Shown here piece by piece: positions 25,235 through 33,944 of a stretch of DNA of 64,000 nucleotides. The DNA is from Rhizobium grahamii CCGE 502. Lineage in GTDB: Bacteria > Pseudomonadota > Alphaproteobacteria > Rhizobiales > Rhizobiaceae. The notes under the pieces are model-generated. The model worked only from the letters and a program-made list of their open reading frames with translations. It made no database searches and was not told the origin of the DNA. The stretch is taken from assembly GCF_000298315.2 (NCBI RefSeq), contig NZ_AEYE02000022.1:62001-126000 (forward strand). Direction: 5' to 3'. The translations under genes were made by a program, and so were the position numbers. The first letter of the stretch is position 1, and each line of letters opens with the position of its first letter.

Positions 25235-26065
25235 TTACTTGACGCCGTTCACGACAGCTTTCGGGACAGCGTTATGGACGAGCCCCCATTTCTTGAGGAG
25301 CTCGTCGTAGGTACCGTCCTTGATGAGGGCGTCGAGCGCGCTGGCGACGGCATCGCGCAGGCCGGTGTTGTCCTTCTTGAAGGCCATTCCGAACACATCG
25401 TTGCTTAGCAGCGGGTCGCCGACAAGCGTGTAGGTGTTTGGTTCGATCTTCATTTGGTAAGCGATCGTTTCGATACCCTGGACAACAGCATCGTAACGGC
25501 CTTGCTTCATGCCGAGGCGGGCGGCGTTTGAATCTTCCGTGCCGTCAAACTTGATCGCCGGCTTTCCCTTCGCTTCGCAGTTCGCTGCGCTCCAGTCCTT
25601 GACGTTTTCGCCGAAGGTCGTGCTGCGGCTGCCGGCGACGGACTTCCCGCAAAGGTCAGTCGCCACCTTGTACTTGTCGGCGCTGGCATTGACCGTGAAC
25701 AGGATCGGGCCGCTGGTCAGATAGTCGACGAAGTCCATGCTGGCCTGACGCTTCGTGTTGTCGCTCATGCCGGAAATGATCATATCCGCGCGACCGGTCT
25801 GCAGCCCGCTTTGCAGCTGTTGGAATGCTGCCGGGACAAAGACGGTGGTAAGGTTCAGTTTCTTGGCGATTGCGTTGGCAAGGTCGACATCGAAACCATC
25901 GATCACGCCGGTTTCCGGATTGACGTATTCCATCGGCGGGTAGATCGGGTTGCTGAGGATACGAATTTCTCCGTCCTTGAGCAGCTTCAGGTTTGATTCT
26001 GCGGACGCCGCCGTTGCGACAAGCGACAGAAGCGCAGCCGAGATGACGAGATGCATGCGTTTCAT
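25235..26065 (-). CDS. Polar amino-acid type ABC transporter, periplasmic binding protein
   Basis: Starting at ATG 26065, which has an excellent GGAGGAG ribosome binding site (the frame opens nine codons earlier), the protein has 276 residues. Its Sec signal peptide is KRMHLVISAALLSLVATAASA, cut before ESNL. The mature part is a family-3 solute-binding protein: GEIRILSNPIYPPMEYVNPE, GFDVDLANAIAKKLNL, LQTGRADMIISGMSD, then DAVVQGIETIAYQMK. The ligand is a small amino-acid-like molecule. The downstream lyase and epimerase-like genes suggest an aminopolycarboxylate or modified amino acid. Confidence 0.92.
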   Translation of the reverse strand: MKRMHLVISAALLSLVATAASAESNLKLLKDGEIRILSNPIYPPMEYVNPETGVIDGFDVDLANAIAKKLNLTTVFVPAAFQQLQSGLQTGRADMIISGMSDNTKRQASMDFVDYLTSGPILFTVNASADKYKVATDLCGKSVAGSRSTTFGENVKDWSAANCEAKGKPAIKFDGTEDSNAARLGMKQGRYDAVVQGIETIAYQMKIEPNTYTLVGDPLLSNDVFGMAFKKDNTGLRDAVASALDALIKDGTYDELLKKWGLVHNAVPKAVVNGVK

Positions 26066-26105
26066 GAGTTTCTCCTCCAATGAGTTCTTCACGGTTTGAC
26101 TGTTG

Positions 26106-26867
26106 TTAGAGCACCGCAGAGATGAAATTCCTCACTCTGGGATTTTTGGGATCTTCGAGAATTTCGGCAGGCGTACCTGTGTCGACGATCATCCCCGCGT
26201 CCATGAAGAGGACACGGTCAGCCACTTCTCTGCAGAAGCCGATCTCATGAGTGACCACGATCATTGTCGTGCCCGCTGCCGCGAGTTCTTGCATGACGGC
26301 GAGCACCTCGCCGACGAGTTCGGGATCAAGCGCTGATGTCGGTTCGTCGAAGAGCATCGCCTTCGGCTTCATGGCGAGCGCTCTTGCGATTGCAATCCGT
26401 TGCTGCTGACCGCCGGACAGTTCGCCGGGATAGGACTCTGCCTTGTCCGCCAGGCCGACCCGTTTGAGAAGCGCGCGTGCTTCTGCCACGCAGTCCTGCC
26501 GAGGGCGCTTCTGGACGCCAACAGGGCCCTCGATGATGTTTTGAAGGACAGTTCTGTGTGGAAAGAGATGGAATTTCTGGAAGACCATCCCTACGGCCTG
26601 CCGCTGCCGGGCAATCTCATGGTCGGGAAGAGGAAACAGGCGGTTGCCCTCCCGGCGATATCCGGCAATCTCCCCGTCGATTGCAATATACCCGGCATCG
26701 ATCTGCTCGAGTTGGTTTATGCAGCGCAGGAAGGTGCTTTTTCCGGAGCCGGAAGGTCCGATGATACAGACGACCTCACCCTTCTTGATCTCGAACTCTA
26801 TGTTCTTCAAAACGTGGAACGTGCCGAAATATTTCTGAACGCCACGGGCCTTGATGATCGCGTCCAT
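26106..26867 (-). CDS. Polar amino-acid type ABC transporter, ATP-binding protein
   Basis: The 253-residue protein begins [20 protein letters not shown] at ATG 26867, which overlaps the permease stop by one base (TGATG). Walker A is [18 protein letters not shown], the signature is [15 protein letters not shown], and Walker B is [14 protein letters not shown] followed by the switch His in VVTHEIGF. It is of the GlnQ/HisP group. The upstream open frame to 27002 is only a shadow of the permease. Confidence 0.94.
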   Translation of the reverse strand: MDAIIKARGVQKYFGTFHVLKNIEFEIKKGEVVCIIGPSGSGKSTFLRCINQLEQIDAGYIAIDGEIAGYRREGNRLFPLPDHEIARQRQAVGMVFQKFHLFPHRTVLQNIIEGPVGVQKRPRQDCVAEARALLKRVGLADKAESYPGELSGGQQQRIAIARALAMKPKAMLFDEPTSALDPELVGEVLAVMQELAAAGTTMIVVTHEIGFCREVADRVLFMDAGMIVDTGTPAEILEDPKNPRVRNFISAVL

Positions 26868-27754
26868 CAGCTTGCCTCCCCGGCCAGAGCCTGAGTGTCC
26901 GCCTGCTGGGCGGTCGGGGCACGTCTGCCCCAGCCCTTCGAAAAGTAACGCTCGATGTAAAACTGACCGACGCTGAGGACCGTCACGACAATCAGGTACC
27001 ATACCGTTGCGACAATCAGCAGTTCGATGACGCGCGAATTCGCATAGTAGACGTCTTCGACACTCCTCAGCACCTCGGAATACTGGATGACGCTCGCGAG
27101 AGACGTAAGCTTCACCATGCCGATCGTTTCGTTGCCGATCGGCGGTACGATGACACGCATAGCCTGTGGAAGAACGATTTTAAGCGTCGCACGCAGCTTC
27201 GTCATGCCGATGGACTGGGCCGCCTCCATCTGGCCCTTGTCGATCGACAGAATACCGGCTCGCACGACCTCTGCCGTATACGCGCCCTGCTGGATGCCAA
27301 GGCCGAGGACCGCCGCGACAAACGGTGTCATCACGTCGACTGTTTGGACCGAAAACACACCGGGTATGCCGAGCGTCGGAAATATGAGGGCGAGATTGAA
27401 CCACAGCAAAAGCTGCAGAAGGGCGGGCGTTCCCCGAAAAAACCATACATAGCCGATGGCGATGTTGCGCAGGACGGCATTGTCTGACATCCGCATGATG
27501 GCGGCCAGAACCCCGAGCATAATGCCGACAAACATTGCGCAAAACGTCATGATGATCGTGTTGCCTACGCCGGAAAGGATTGCGCTCGCAAACAGGTATT
27601 CCGAGACCACGCTCCAGGCGATGTCACCCTGCCAGAAGGCTTTGGCCAACAGCAGCAGCAGGATAATGCTGACACCGGCCATGATCTTGGTGCCGATTTT
27701 CTTGGGCCTTACGATCTCCAGCGAATCCGCGTCCAGAGACGGTGATGTGTTCAT
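26867..27754 (-). CDS. Polar amino-acid type ABC transporter, permease
   Basis: From ATG 27754 (ribosome binding site AGGGGA) the protein has 295 residues. It is a HisM/GlnP-type permease with the conserved loop [36 protein letters not shown] in the second helix region, and a first helix at [17 protein letters not shown]. It is the first gene of the operon running to 20560. It is a single permease, so it presumably works as a homodimer. Confidence 0.92.
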   Translation of the reverse strand: MNTSPSLDADSLEIVRPKKIGTKIMAGVSIILLLLLAKAFWQGDIAWSVVSEYLFASAILSGVGNTIIMTFCAMFVGIMLGVLAAIMRMSDNAVLRNIAIGYVWFFRGTPALLQLLLWFNLALIFPTLGIPGVFSVQTVDVMTPFVAAVLGLGIQQGAYTAEVVRAGILSIDKGQMEAAQSIGMTKLRATLKIVLPQAMRVIVPPIGNETIGMVKLTSLASVIQYSEVLRSVEDVYYANSRVIELLIVATVWYLIVVTVLSVGQFYIERYFSKGWGRRAPTAQQADTQALAGEAS

Positions 27755-28363
27755 ATCCGATCCCCTGAGCTGTTCGTAAGCTTCGATTTCTGTCTCGCAG
27801 ATAAGGTTGTTTTGAAAGTTTCCGCAAACGACAATCAAACATGCAATTCATGCGAAAAACGCATAATAAGGCGGCCAATGCAGGGTTCGAGAAGGCCAAG
27901 GATTATCTGGTTCCTCGACACTTTGATCCGCAGATAAGAGCAGAGTCGGAGCGCGCCTTGGCTGATCCCAACGGGATGGGCGCAGCACAAAATGGCAAGA
28001 AGACAGATCGACATGGAAGGCGAGGGAGCCAAATCAAAGGAGGCGTTGAGGCGGCTTGCGATTTTCGATCGAGCTGGATCACCCTTGGCGAAACGATCAA
28101 CTGGTGTCATTCAAGGCTCGGCTTATCCGCAGACTTTGCGCCGTGCTGCGTGGCAATTCGCAAGATCGGGTGCCTGTAGCTCCTGAGGGCGTTCGTATGG
28201 TCTGCAAATTGCTGAGCAGCTGACGGGTGATCCCAATGTCCTGCAGACCCTAAGGCAATCCCAGAAGCTATAGAACCGCGCGCGGTTTGAGGTGTACGCC
28301 TTGAAGGCGCACGACATTGACGCCCGGGGGGTCTTTTGCTTCCATTCAGAGATGGAGGCTGAC
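27755..28363. other. Intergenic region between the ABC operon and the toxin-antitoxin pair
   Basis: About 600 bases separate these divergent units. It should contain the operon promoter. The plus-strand frames here (for example 27992-28186, ending QTLRRAAWQFARSG) look like pieces of a decayed gene but I do not recognise it. No repeat or RNA gene was seen. Confidence 0.35.
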
Positions 28364-28645
28364 ATGCCGAGCATAGCGAACGAGAACAACAATGAGCGTA
28401 TGAGTTTGAGGGTGCCTGCCACGGCCAAGGCCAAACTCCGGCGCGCTGCGGCGCTTCGCAATACCGATCTGACGAGTTTCGTGACCCAATCCGCCCTGCG
28501 AGAAGCAGAGGCTGTGATAGAAGAGGCCGAGACGATCAGGGTGTCGCGGCGCGATCATCTTCGCATTCTTGAGCTTTTGGAAAATCCGCCCAAACCCAAC
28601 GCCAAGCTACGCGCCGCGATTGTCGGTTTGCCTGACGCCCTATGA
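28364..28645 (+). CDS. DUF1778-family antitoxin (TacA-like)
   Basis: The 93-residue protein starts MPSIANENNNERMSLRVPAT. The frame opens earlier at 28292, but this ATG begins the family match. A ribbon-helix-helix DNA-binding domain is followed by DLTSFVTQSALREAEAVIEE and a C-terminal toxin-blocking tail (RVSRRDHLRILELLENPPKP). DUF1778 antitoxins repress their own operon and neutralise a GNAT toxin that acetylates aminoacyl-tRNA. Its stop overlaps the toxin start as ATGA (28642-28645), the usual arrangement. Confidence 0.9.
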   Translation: MPSIANENNNERMSLRVPATAKAKLRRAAALRNTDLTSFVTQSALREAEAVIEEAETIRVSRRDHLRILELLENPPKPNAKLRAAIVGLPDAL

Positions 28646-29168
28646 CCTTACCTGCATGGCATGAGGAACCGATCGCCAAGTCCCACGGTCGGGCAGCCTT
28701 CGATTGCGGCGACGTTCAGATGAATGAGTTTCTGGTCCGCTTGCCCGACAGAGCCATGAGCAAAATGCCTCGAAGACCTTCTGTGCTATCGACGACGCAG
28801 TGCCCAACCGTATTCTTGGGTTCTATACGATCGCGCCTTCGGCAGTCGAGCATGCAACAGTGCCCGATGCAATGACACGCGGGTTTGCCCGCCATGATGT
28901 GCCGGGCTTTAAGCTTGCGCGACTGGCTACCGACCGCGCGGTTGTCGGGCAGGGACTGGGAGGCCAACTCCTTGCCGCCGCAGCGCTGCGCTGCTTGCGA
29001 CTTGCGGGGGAAGGCGGGGGACTGTTGCTGATCATCGATGCCAAAGGCGAGCGCGCCGCCAACTGGTACGCTTCTTATGGCGCCGAACCGCTGAAGGACA
29101 AACCGCTAACTCTCGTAATGCCGCTCATCACCTCCGCGGCCGACCTGCGTGGCAAAGGTCTCCTCTGA
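28642..29168 (+). pseudogene. GNAT-family toxin (TacT-like), frameshifted
   Basis: The first part (MTLPAWHEEPIAKSHGRAAF, then DCGDVQMNEFLVR) is in frame from 28642. After about 28741 the match moves to another frame: RQSHEQNASKTFCAIDDAV, then PNRILGFYTIAPSAVEHATV, the acetyl-CoA motif ATDRAVVGQGLGGQLLAAAA, and WYASYGAEPLKDKPLTLVMP to the stop at 29168. Intact relatives read RFARQSHEQNAS, so one T is missing from a short T run near 28741. Both halves are otherwise well preserved. If the deletion is real, the antitoxin is left without an active partner. Confidence 0.88.
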
Positions 29169-29672
29169 TCCTGCAAGGCGGGCGGACACGGTATTTTTCA
29201 TCGAGAATCGAACAGTCGCCTCTGAGAGATGGCGATCCTGAAGCAAACTCTATCATCTGGTCAATCCGAGAGCTGGGCAACTGCAGAAGCCTAGCTTGGA
29301 AAGGGCCGAAAAAGGGGCAAAGCGACCGCCGTACACGCATCAGCGCCTCATCGGGCCAAAAGAGTGGCGGCGCGTCGAAAGTGAGTTCAGGCTGAATTGA
29401 GTTGGTAACAGCGCTCGGGACGCCGTTCCTGCTCGCCAGGAATGTCGTGCATCGTATGTGGTCGACTGCCTTTTCTACATCTGAGTGTTCCGCTACTCTC
29501 GGCGATTTTCGACCTCTCCGCGGCGTGGCATGAGGGTGGAGCAGACGAAGCTGGAAGATCGCTAACACGAGCTACCGTGCAACGCGAAGTGCCTTCGAGG
29601 TGACTACTAGCGCCGGCCTATTTCTCGACTGCCCCCGTCATTGCCATCCGAGGATTTTTTTACTCATCATCT
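29169..29672. other. Non-coding stretch before the hsp20 promoter
   Basis: About 500 bases without a recognisable gene. A minus-strand frame (29128-29568) has no known domain and overlaps the toxin gene end; I treat it as chance. Confidence 0.35.
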
Positions 29673-29701
29673 CTTGAAAACGGCATTTGTGAAAACCAGA
29701 T
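29673..29701 (+). promoter_or_regulatory. RpoH-type heat-shock promoter of hsp20
   Basis: CTTGAA at 29673-29678 and CCAGAT at 29696-29701 are separated by 17 bases. This fits the alphaproteobacterial RpoH consensus (CTTGAA, then CCANAT). It lies directly upstream of the ROSE-like leader, with transcription expected to start near 29708. Confidence 0.65.
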
Positions 29702-29707
29702 CGTTGC

Positions 29708-29796
29708 CGCCAGCCGCTAGATCAGGGCTGGCTTGGCTGGGAGCGCTGCTTTCGGCGCTCCATGCCATGTTGCTTCAAGGAGGATATGGCTATGGC
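29708..29796 (+). promoter_or_regulatory. ROSE-type RNA thermometer in the hsp20 leader
   Basis: The leader has the organisation of rhizobial ROSE elements: GCCGCTAGATCAGGGCTGGC in the 5' part, a strong middle hairpin (GAGCGC ... GCGCTC), then a hairpin that hides the ribosome binding site. In that last hairpin UUGCUUC (29770-29776) faces AAGGAGGA (29777-29784), and CCAU (29765-29768) pairs with AUGG (29786-29789), covering an upstream AUG. The U-rich anti-Shine-Dalgarno strand is the typical ROSE signature. Heat should melt it and allow translation of hsp20. Confidence 0.8.
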
Positions 29797-30283
29797 AACA
29801 TCGAACCATTATGCACCGCTCTTCAGGTCGAGCGTCGGTTTTGATCGTGTCTTCAATCTCCTGGACAATGCTCAGCGTGCACGCTCGGTTAATGACTGGC
29901 CACCCTATGACATCGTCAAGAGCAGCGATGATACCTATCGAATTTCGATCGCTGTCGCGGGCTTTGCGCGCCGCGATATCGACATCACCTTCCAATCGAA
30001 TTTGCTGACCGTGACCGGCAAGAAGCAGGACGCGACAGCGGAGGGCTATCTGCATCGCGGCATTGCGTCCCGCCCATTCGAACATCGCTTTGAGCTCGCG
30101 GATCATGTGAGGGTTGACAGGGCAGACCTGGGGAACGGTCTCTTGGCGATCGATCTCGTTCGCGAGATTCCTGAAGCGCTGAAGCCGCGGAGGATCCACA
30201 TTCAGGTCGATCCGGCGCTGCCAACTGCGGCCTCTCCAGCCCAGATCGAAGGAACGAAAGCCGCAGTATCAAACAATGAGTAA
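29792..30283 (+). CDS. Small heat-shock protein, Hsp20/IbpA family
   Basis: The ATG at 29792 is 8 bases after AAGGAGG, ideal spacing, whereas the in-frame ATG at 29786 is only 2 bases away. The 163-residue protein starts MATSNHYAPLFRSSVGFDRV. The alpha-crystallin domain covers about residues 30-125 (PPYDIVKSSDDTYRISIAVA, LLTVTGKKQD, YLHRGIASRPFEHRFELADH, and the conserved LGNGLLAIDLVREIPE). IbpA-like chaperones hold unfolding proteins during heat stress. The gene is controlled at two levels here, by an RpoH-type promoter and a ROSE thermometer. Confidence 0.94.
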   Translation: MATSNHYAPLFRSSVGFDRVFNLLDNAQRARSVNDWPPYDIVKSSDDTYRISIAVAGFARRDIDITFQSNLLTVTGKKQDATAEGYLHRGIASRPFEHRFELADHVRVDRADLGNGLLAIDLVREIPEALKPRRIHIQVDPALPTAASPAQIEGTKAAVSNNE

Positions 30284-30286
30284 AAC

Positions 30287-30306
30287 GGGCGCCGCCCGCG
30301 GCGCCC
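30287..30306 (+). terminator. GC-rich hairpin between hsp20 and the DUF982 gene
   Basis: GGGCGCCGC and GCGGCGCCC form a perfect inverted repeat around two bases. There is no T-run, so it may be an attenuator or mRNA-stabilising hairpin rather than a full terminator. Confidence 0.45.
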
Positions 30307-30329
30307 AACGGGTCGGAAAGGAGAGACGT

Positions 30330-30629
30330 ATGAAACCGGATATGTTCAGGAAACCTGTAGCTATTCTTGTCGGTCTAGGGTATCCGGCCGAAATAAGGTC
30401 TGTCATGGACGCCTACCGGCATCTCGTTGAATGGCCAGTCTCGACAAGGGACACCTCCCATTCGATTGCTCTCAATGCCTGCGGAGCTGCGTTACGAGGT
30501 GAAATAGAAGCCGAGACCGCCCGTGGCTTATTTGCGGCGTTCGCCGAGAAGCACGATCTGCTCGCACCGACGATAGATCCCATCGCGGCGCTGCGATCCC
30601 GTCCCGATCGAGATCCTCACATTCGCTGA
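30330..30629 (+). CDS. DUF982 family protein
   Basis: The 99-residue protein starts at ATG 30330 behind GGAAAGGAGA. DUF982 proteins are small, of unknown function, and abundant in rhizobia, often on plasmids. Visible family features: VLGLGYPAEIRSVMDA-like N-terminus (here VGLGYPAEIRSVMDAYRHLV), the central WPVSTRDTSHSIALNACGAA and the C-terminal GLFAAFAEKHDLLAP. It follows hsp20 by 46 bases and may be co-transcribed with it. Confidence 0.88.
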   Translation: MKPDMFRKPVAILVGLGYPAEIRSVMDAYRHLVEWPVSTRDTSHSIALNACGAALRGEIEAETARGLFAAFAEKHDLLAPTIDPIAALRSRPDRDPHIR

Positions 30630-30689
30630 GGTTCGATGGATGCTGGACGAAATTTTCTAAAGGTCGTCAGCGATGCGGTGGCGAAGAGC

Positions 30690-31040
30690 GTGGATTGCGT
30701 CTCCGGACCATCCTCTGGCGGGTGGGCCTCATCCGCCCGGACCTTCGCGAGGCCATATCCAGCCTATTTTTTGACTGCCAGGTCTCCGCTCACTCAGGGT
30801 CACGAGTTCGTCTTTGTCGGAAACCACACCTGGCGCCTTGCCGATCATGGCGCCAGGCACATGCTGCTCAAGGAAGGTATTGGCTGGTGTAACATGCCGG
30901 AACCTATGGTGCGCAAGCAGGGCACCTGATGCAGCTTGATCTTTCCGATTGCAAAGGCGACCCCTATCGACTTCAGGCCGTTTATTGCACCGACACGCGC
31001 CCCCTGGTCCCGCCGCTCGCTTCCTGATCGACCATCGAGC
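30690..31040 (+). pseudogene. LysR-family regulator relic (C-terminal half)
   Basis: Fragments of a LysR effector domain appear in more than one frame. LTQGHEFVFVGNHTWRLAD then HGARHMLLKEGIGWCNMPEP lies at about 30785-30915. MQLDLSDCKGDPYRLQAVYC is from about 30930, and PPGPAARFLIDHRA, the usual C-terminal end, is at about 31000-31040 in a further frame. No helix-turn-helix part is present and frames are interrupted, so it is dead. Confidence 0.65.
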
Positions 31041-31731
31041 CAGGATGTCGACGATCCAATTGCAGCGCGATTGGGCGCGTGCGGATAGCGCTGTCAAGAT
31101 AGCCGAGATTAACCTCCAGCGCGGAACTACCAGAACCAGCCTGGCATGAGAGGTGCAATTGCGCACTGGTCCGCACGGCGCAGACGCGCAACCATTGGCC
31201 TAAAGCCCTGAGGCGCACCGGCGGGTATTTTCTGCCGGTGTCTATGGCGTCAGTTCGCGATCTGGAAGCGGCGCCTATCGGCTGTCGTAAGCCGGCCGTA
31301 CACTCGGTCGACGGTCTGCGCAAGTCGTCCCTGCTAGCTGCGAGTTACCCAAATGCCCGGAGGCACCTCCACAACAGGCACATGGCCGCCATCAACCGCT
31401 GCTCCACAGCTTCACGCAGCTATGCCGTCTGTTTCGACACTGCGGCCTGCGCGTTGAAGGTGCGGAGCGATTGTCGACATTTAACAAAACGAGGCCGAAC
31501 AGCTTTGACGCTGTCCGGGTGTCGGTCATCTATTTGGCGCCCCGCAGCGGCTGCTGCATCGTTGCCACCTTAAACCCTCGTCCGCGTCGGAGCAGGAGCG
31601 GCGTCACGGGTATCGATCGCCTCCCCAACACGGCGTCGGATGAGATCGACTGATAAGGCAGCTCCTATTCCCCCGGCGAACTCGCAACTCACTTTCATGT
31701 ATAGGCGATGATCCAAGGCGTCAGCCGATGG
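31041..31731. other. Non-coding stretch between the LysR relic and the GH42 gene
   Basis: About 690 bases with only unassignable short frames. The downstream end should contain the terminator of the carbohydrate operon, but I found no convincing hairpin with a T-run. Confidence 0.35.
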
Positions 31732-33837
31732 CTAGCCGATCTGCAGGATGACAACGTCACGGGCCGGGACGTCGACCTTGCCGCCCTGGTAGTGGTGCCC
31801 GAGTGGCCAGGAAGCGGCCTTCCCGGCTTGAATGCACCCATGGGCCTCGGCAAGCTTGACCTCCGTCATTTGTGTTTCCCGCGTGGGATTGACGAGCCAT
31901 AGGAAGCTGCCGTTGTCACTCTTGTGCAGCCGGGCGAAAAGCGCAGTATTGGACAATGCGGCGTGACGCTCAATACCGCTCCAGTCAACCAGCGCCCCGA
32001 AGAACGCCCGGTTGGTTTTTCCGTTGGTGTTGAAAAATCCGACCGACGGGTTTGTACCCATCAGAAGTGTCCGCCCTTTGCCATAGCCGTTCTCGACCAC
32101 CGCCAGGCGGCCATCGTCGAACGTCCCGCGTGCTGTTCCCCTGGTTAGCTCATAGGACTGGAGCATGCCCCCGCCCTGAACCTCTCGACCGTAGAAACTG
32201 AAGCGGATCCGGTCACCGATGTCGGGCATATATTCGACATCCACCTGACGCGCGCCGAACATCACATCGAGGCCGAGATTCGGCTGTTGCTGACCGACAT
32301 GTCCTCGGTCGCCGAAATATCCGGGGCATGCCTCGCAGATCAGCGTTCCGCCGTTCTCGACCCAGGTCTTCAACCGGTCCGCCTGTTCCGACGTGAACAT
32401 GATCGGGTAGGGAAAGTAGAGCACGGGGTAGCTGTCAATGTCGTCAATATGCACCCAGTCAGGCTGAACACCCTGGTCGAGGAACGCCCGGTAAGCACCC
32501 CACATGGCCGCCTTGTAGGGTTTCTCCTGGCGGTCGTGGTTGAGAAGGTAGTCCCACTCCTGCGTCTCGCGAACGACAATGATCCCGATCTCTCCGCGAA
32601 CGGGCTTTGCCGCCCAAAGGCTTGCCTGGGCTGGATCATTGGCCCACTTGCCAAGTGCAGCCTGCATCTCGGATCGCGGCGTGCGTGAGCCATCCATGCC
32701 GTAGGCACCAAAGGCTCCAAACAGCGGGCCGTCGAGCAATGGCCTGTAGCGCAGGTTCATCATGCCGCGCGCGCCTCCGGCAAGCGACGTCATGCTCCAG
32801 ATCCGGATGTCTTCCGGCTCGGCGATACGTCCGTCTTCCTTGTCGCGTCCGATCACCTGAGGCTGCAGCCAAAGAGGGCCGGCCTGACGTTCTGCATGCC
32901 AGAATGGTTTTCCGCGTGCTGCAGCGCGATTGATATCGACCCCGTACCAGGTTTTCCACGGCTCTGTCCCCTTGCGCGCCTGGATCCAGGTGTAGCCGTA
33001 GAGTTCCACCTTCGACGCGGCCAGCCAATCGTCGCAGCCATGCGAGGCCATGTCAGGGATAGCACCCGAGACGCCATGGGCAGCAATCAGGCACGTGCTG
33101 TCGATCGACCGGACCGTATCGATACGCCATTGCATCTGCTCGTAGAAGTTGTCGCGCTTGAACTGCAGCCAGTCGATGCATTCAGGATAGGCCGCCATCT
33201 GGACGGGGGGCTCGATATCGTCCCACTCTGCATAACTGTACCGGTACCAGGCCTTGGCCAGCGCCTTGAGACTTCCGTATTTCGCCTGGAGCCATGTCCT
33301 GAAGGCAGCCTTCGTATAGCTGCTGTAGTCGACGTCCTCGGCGTAGTTGCATTCGTTCCAGATATCGTAACCGTAAAGGGCCGGATGATCCTTGTAGCGC
33401 TTGGCCATCGCCGTCAGAAACCGGCCGGCCGCCTCACGGACCTCCGGGCAGTTTAGGGTCAGAACGCCGCCACCGTTCTTGCCAAACCCGCCTGTCGCTG
33501 ATGACACACCCATGTTTGAACTGAGCTTCCTGCCATCCGAGGTGATCTGAACAGCATGGGCATATTTGCGTACCGCCCAGTCAGGAACGGTCTGTGTCAT
33601 CTCGGCAATGATCGTTTTTATTCCGTTTTTCGCAGCAAGATCGAGCTGCCGATCATATTCCTCCCAGTCGTAGACGCCGGGTGCCGTCTCTATCGCGCCC
33701 CACATGAACCAGTGGCGGAAAACGTTCAGGCCGTCTTCGGCCGCGACGCCATAATCGCGGTCCCAATGGTTCTGCGGGGGATTTGACTTTCGGAAGTATA
33801 CAGCCCCGTAGGGAAACTGGATGTCGTCACGTAACAT
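31732..33837 (-). CDS. Glycoside hydrolase family 42 (beta-galactosidase-like)
   Basis: From ATG 33837, with GGAGG nine bases before it, the protein has 701 residues, the usual GH42 length. The TIM barrel contains the acid/base motif YGYDIWNECNYAEDV (Glu in WNE, near residue 165) and the nucleophile region KPFWHAERQAGP (Glu, near residue 310). A trimerisation (glutamine-amidotransferase-like) domain covers about residues 400-600 (DYLLNHDRQEKPYKAAMWGA, YFPYPIMFTSEQADRLKTWV), then a small C-terminal beta domain. There is no signal peptide, so it acts in the cytoplasm on imported oligosaccharides. The specificity may differ from lactose. It is the last gene of the transporter operon. Confidence 0.9.
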   Translation of the reverse strand: MLRDDIQFPYGAVYFRKSNPPQNHWDRDYGVAAEDGLNVFRHWFMWGAIETAPGVYDWEEYDRQLDLAAKNGIKTIIAEMTQTVPDWAVRKYAHAVQITSDGRKLSSNMGVSSATGGFGKNGGGVLTLNCPEVREAAGRFLTAMAKRYKDHPALYGYDIWNECNYAEDVDYSSYTKAAFRTWLQAKYGSLKALAKAWYRYSYAEWDDIEPPVQMAAYPECIDWLQFKRDNFYEQMQWRIDTVRSIDSTCLIAAHGVSGAIPDMASHGCDDWLAASKVELYGYTWIQARKGTEPWKTWYGVDINRAAARGKPFWHAERQAGPLWLQPQVIGRDKEDGRIAEPEDIRIWSMTSLAGGARGMMNLRYRPLLDGPLFGAFGAYGMDGSRTPRSEMQAALGKWANDPAQASLWAAKPVRGEIGIIVVRETQEWDYLLNHDRQEKPYKAAMWGAYRAFLDQGVQPDWVHIDDIDSYPVLYFPYPIMFTSEQADRLKTWVENGGTLICEACPGYFGDRGHVGQQQPNLGLDVMFGARQVDVEYMPDIGDRIRFSFYGREVQGGGMLQSYELTRGTARGTFDDGRLAVVENGYGKGRTLLMGTNPSVGFFNTNGKTNRAFFGALVDWSGIERHAALSNTALFARLHKSDNGSFLWLVNPTRETQMTEVKLAEAHGCIQAGKAASWPLGHHYQGGKVDVPARDVVILQIG

Positions 33838-33944
33838 TCTATGATCCTCCAAGATTTACGAAATGCTTGACATAGCTTCGCCGCCCGATGCTTTCCGAGT
33901 CGGTCGCCGAGGCCTCAATGAGAGCCGAGCGTCAAGGGATAGGG

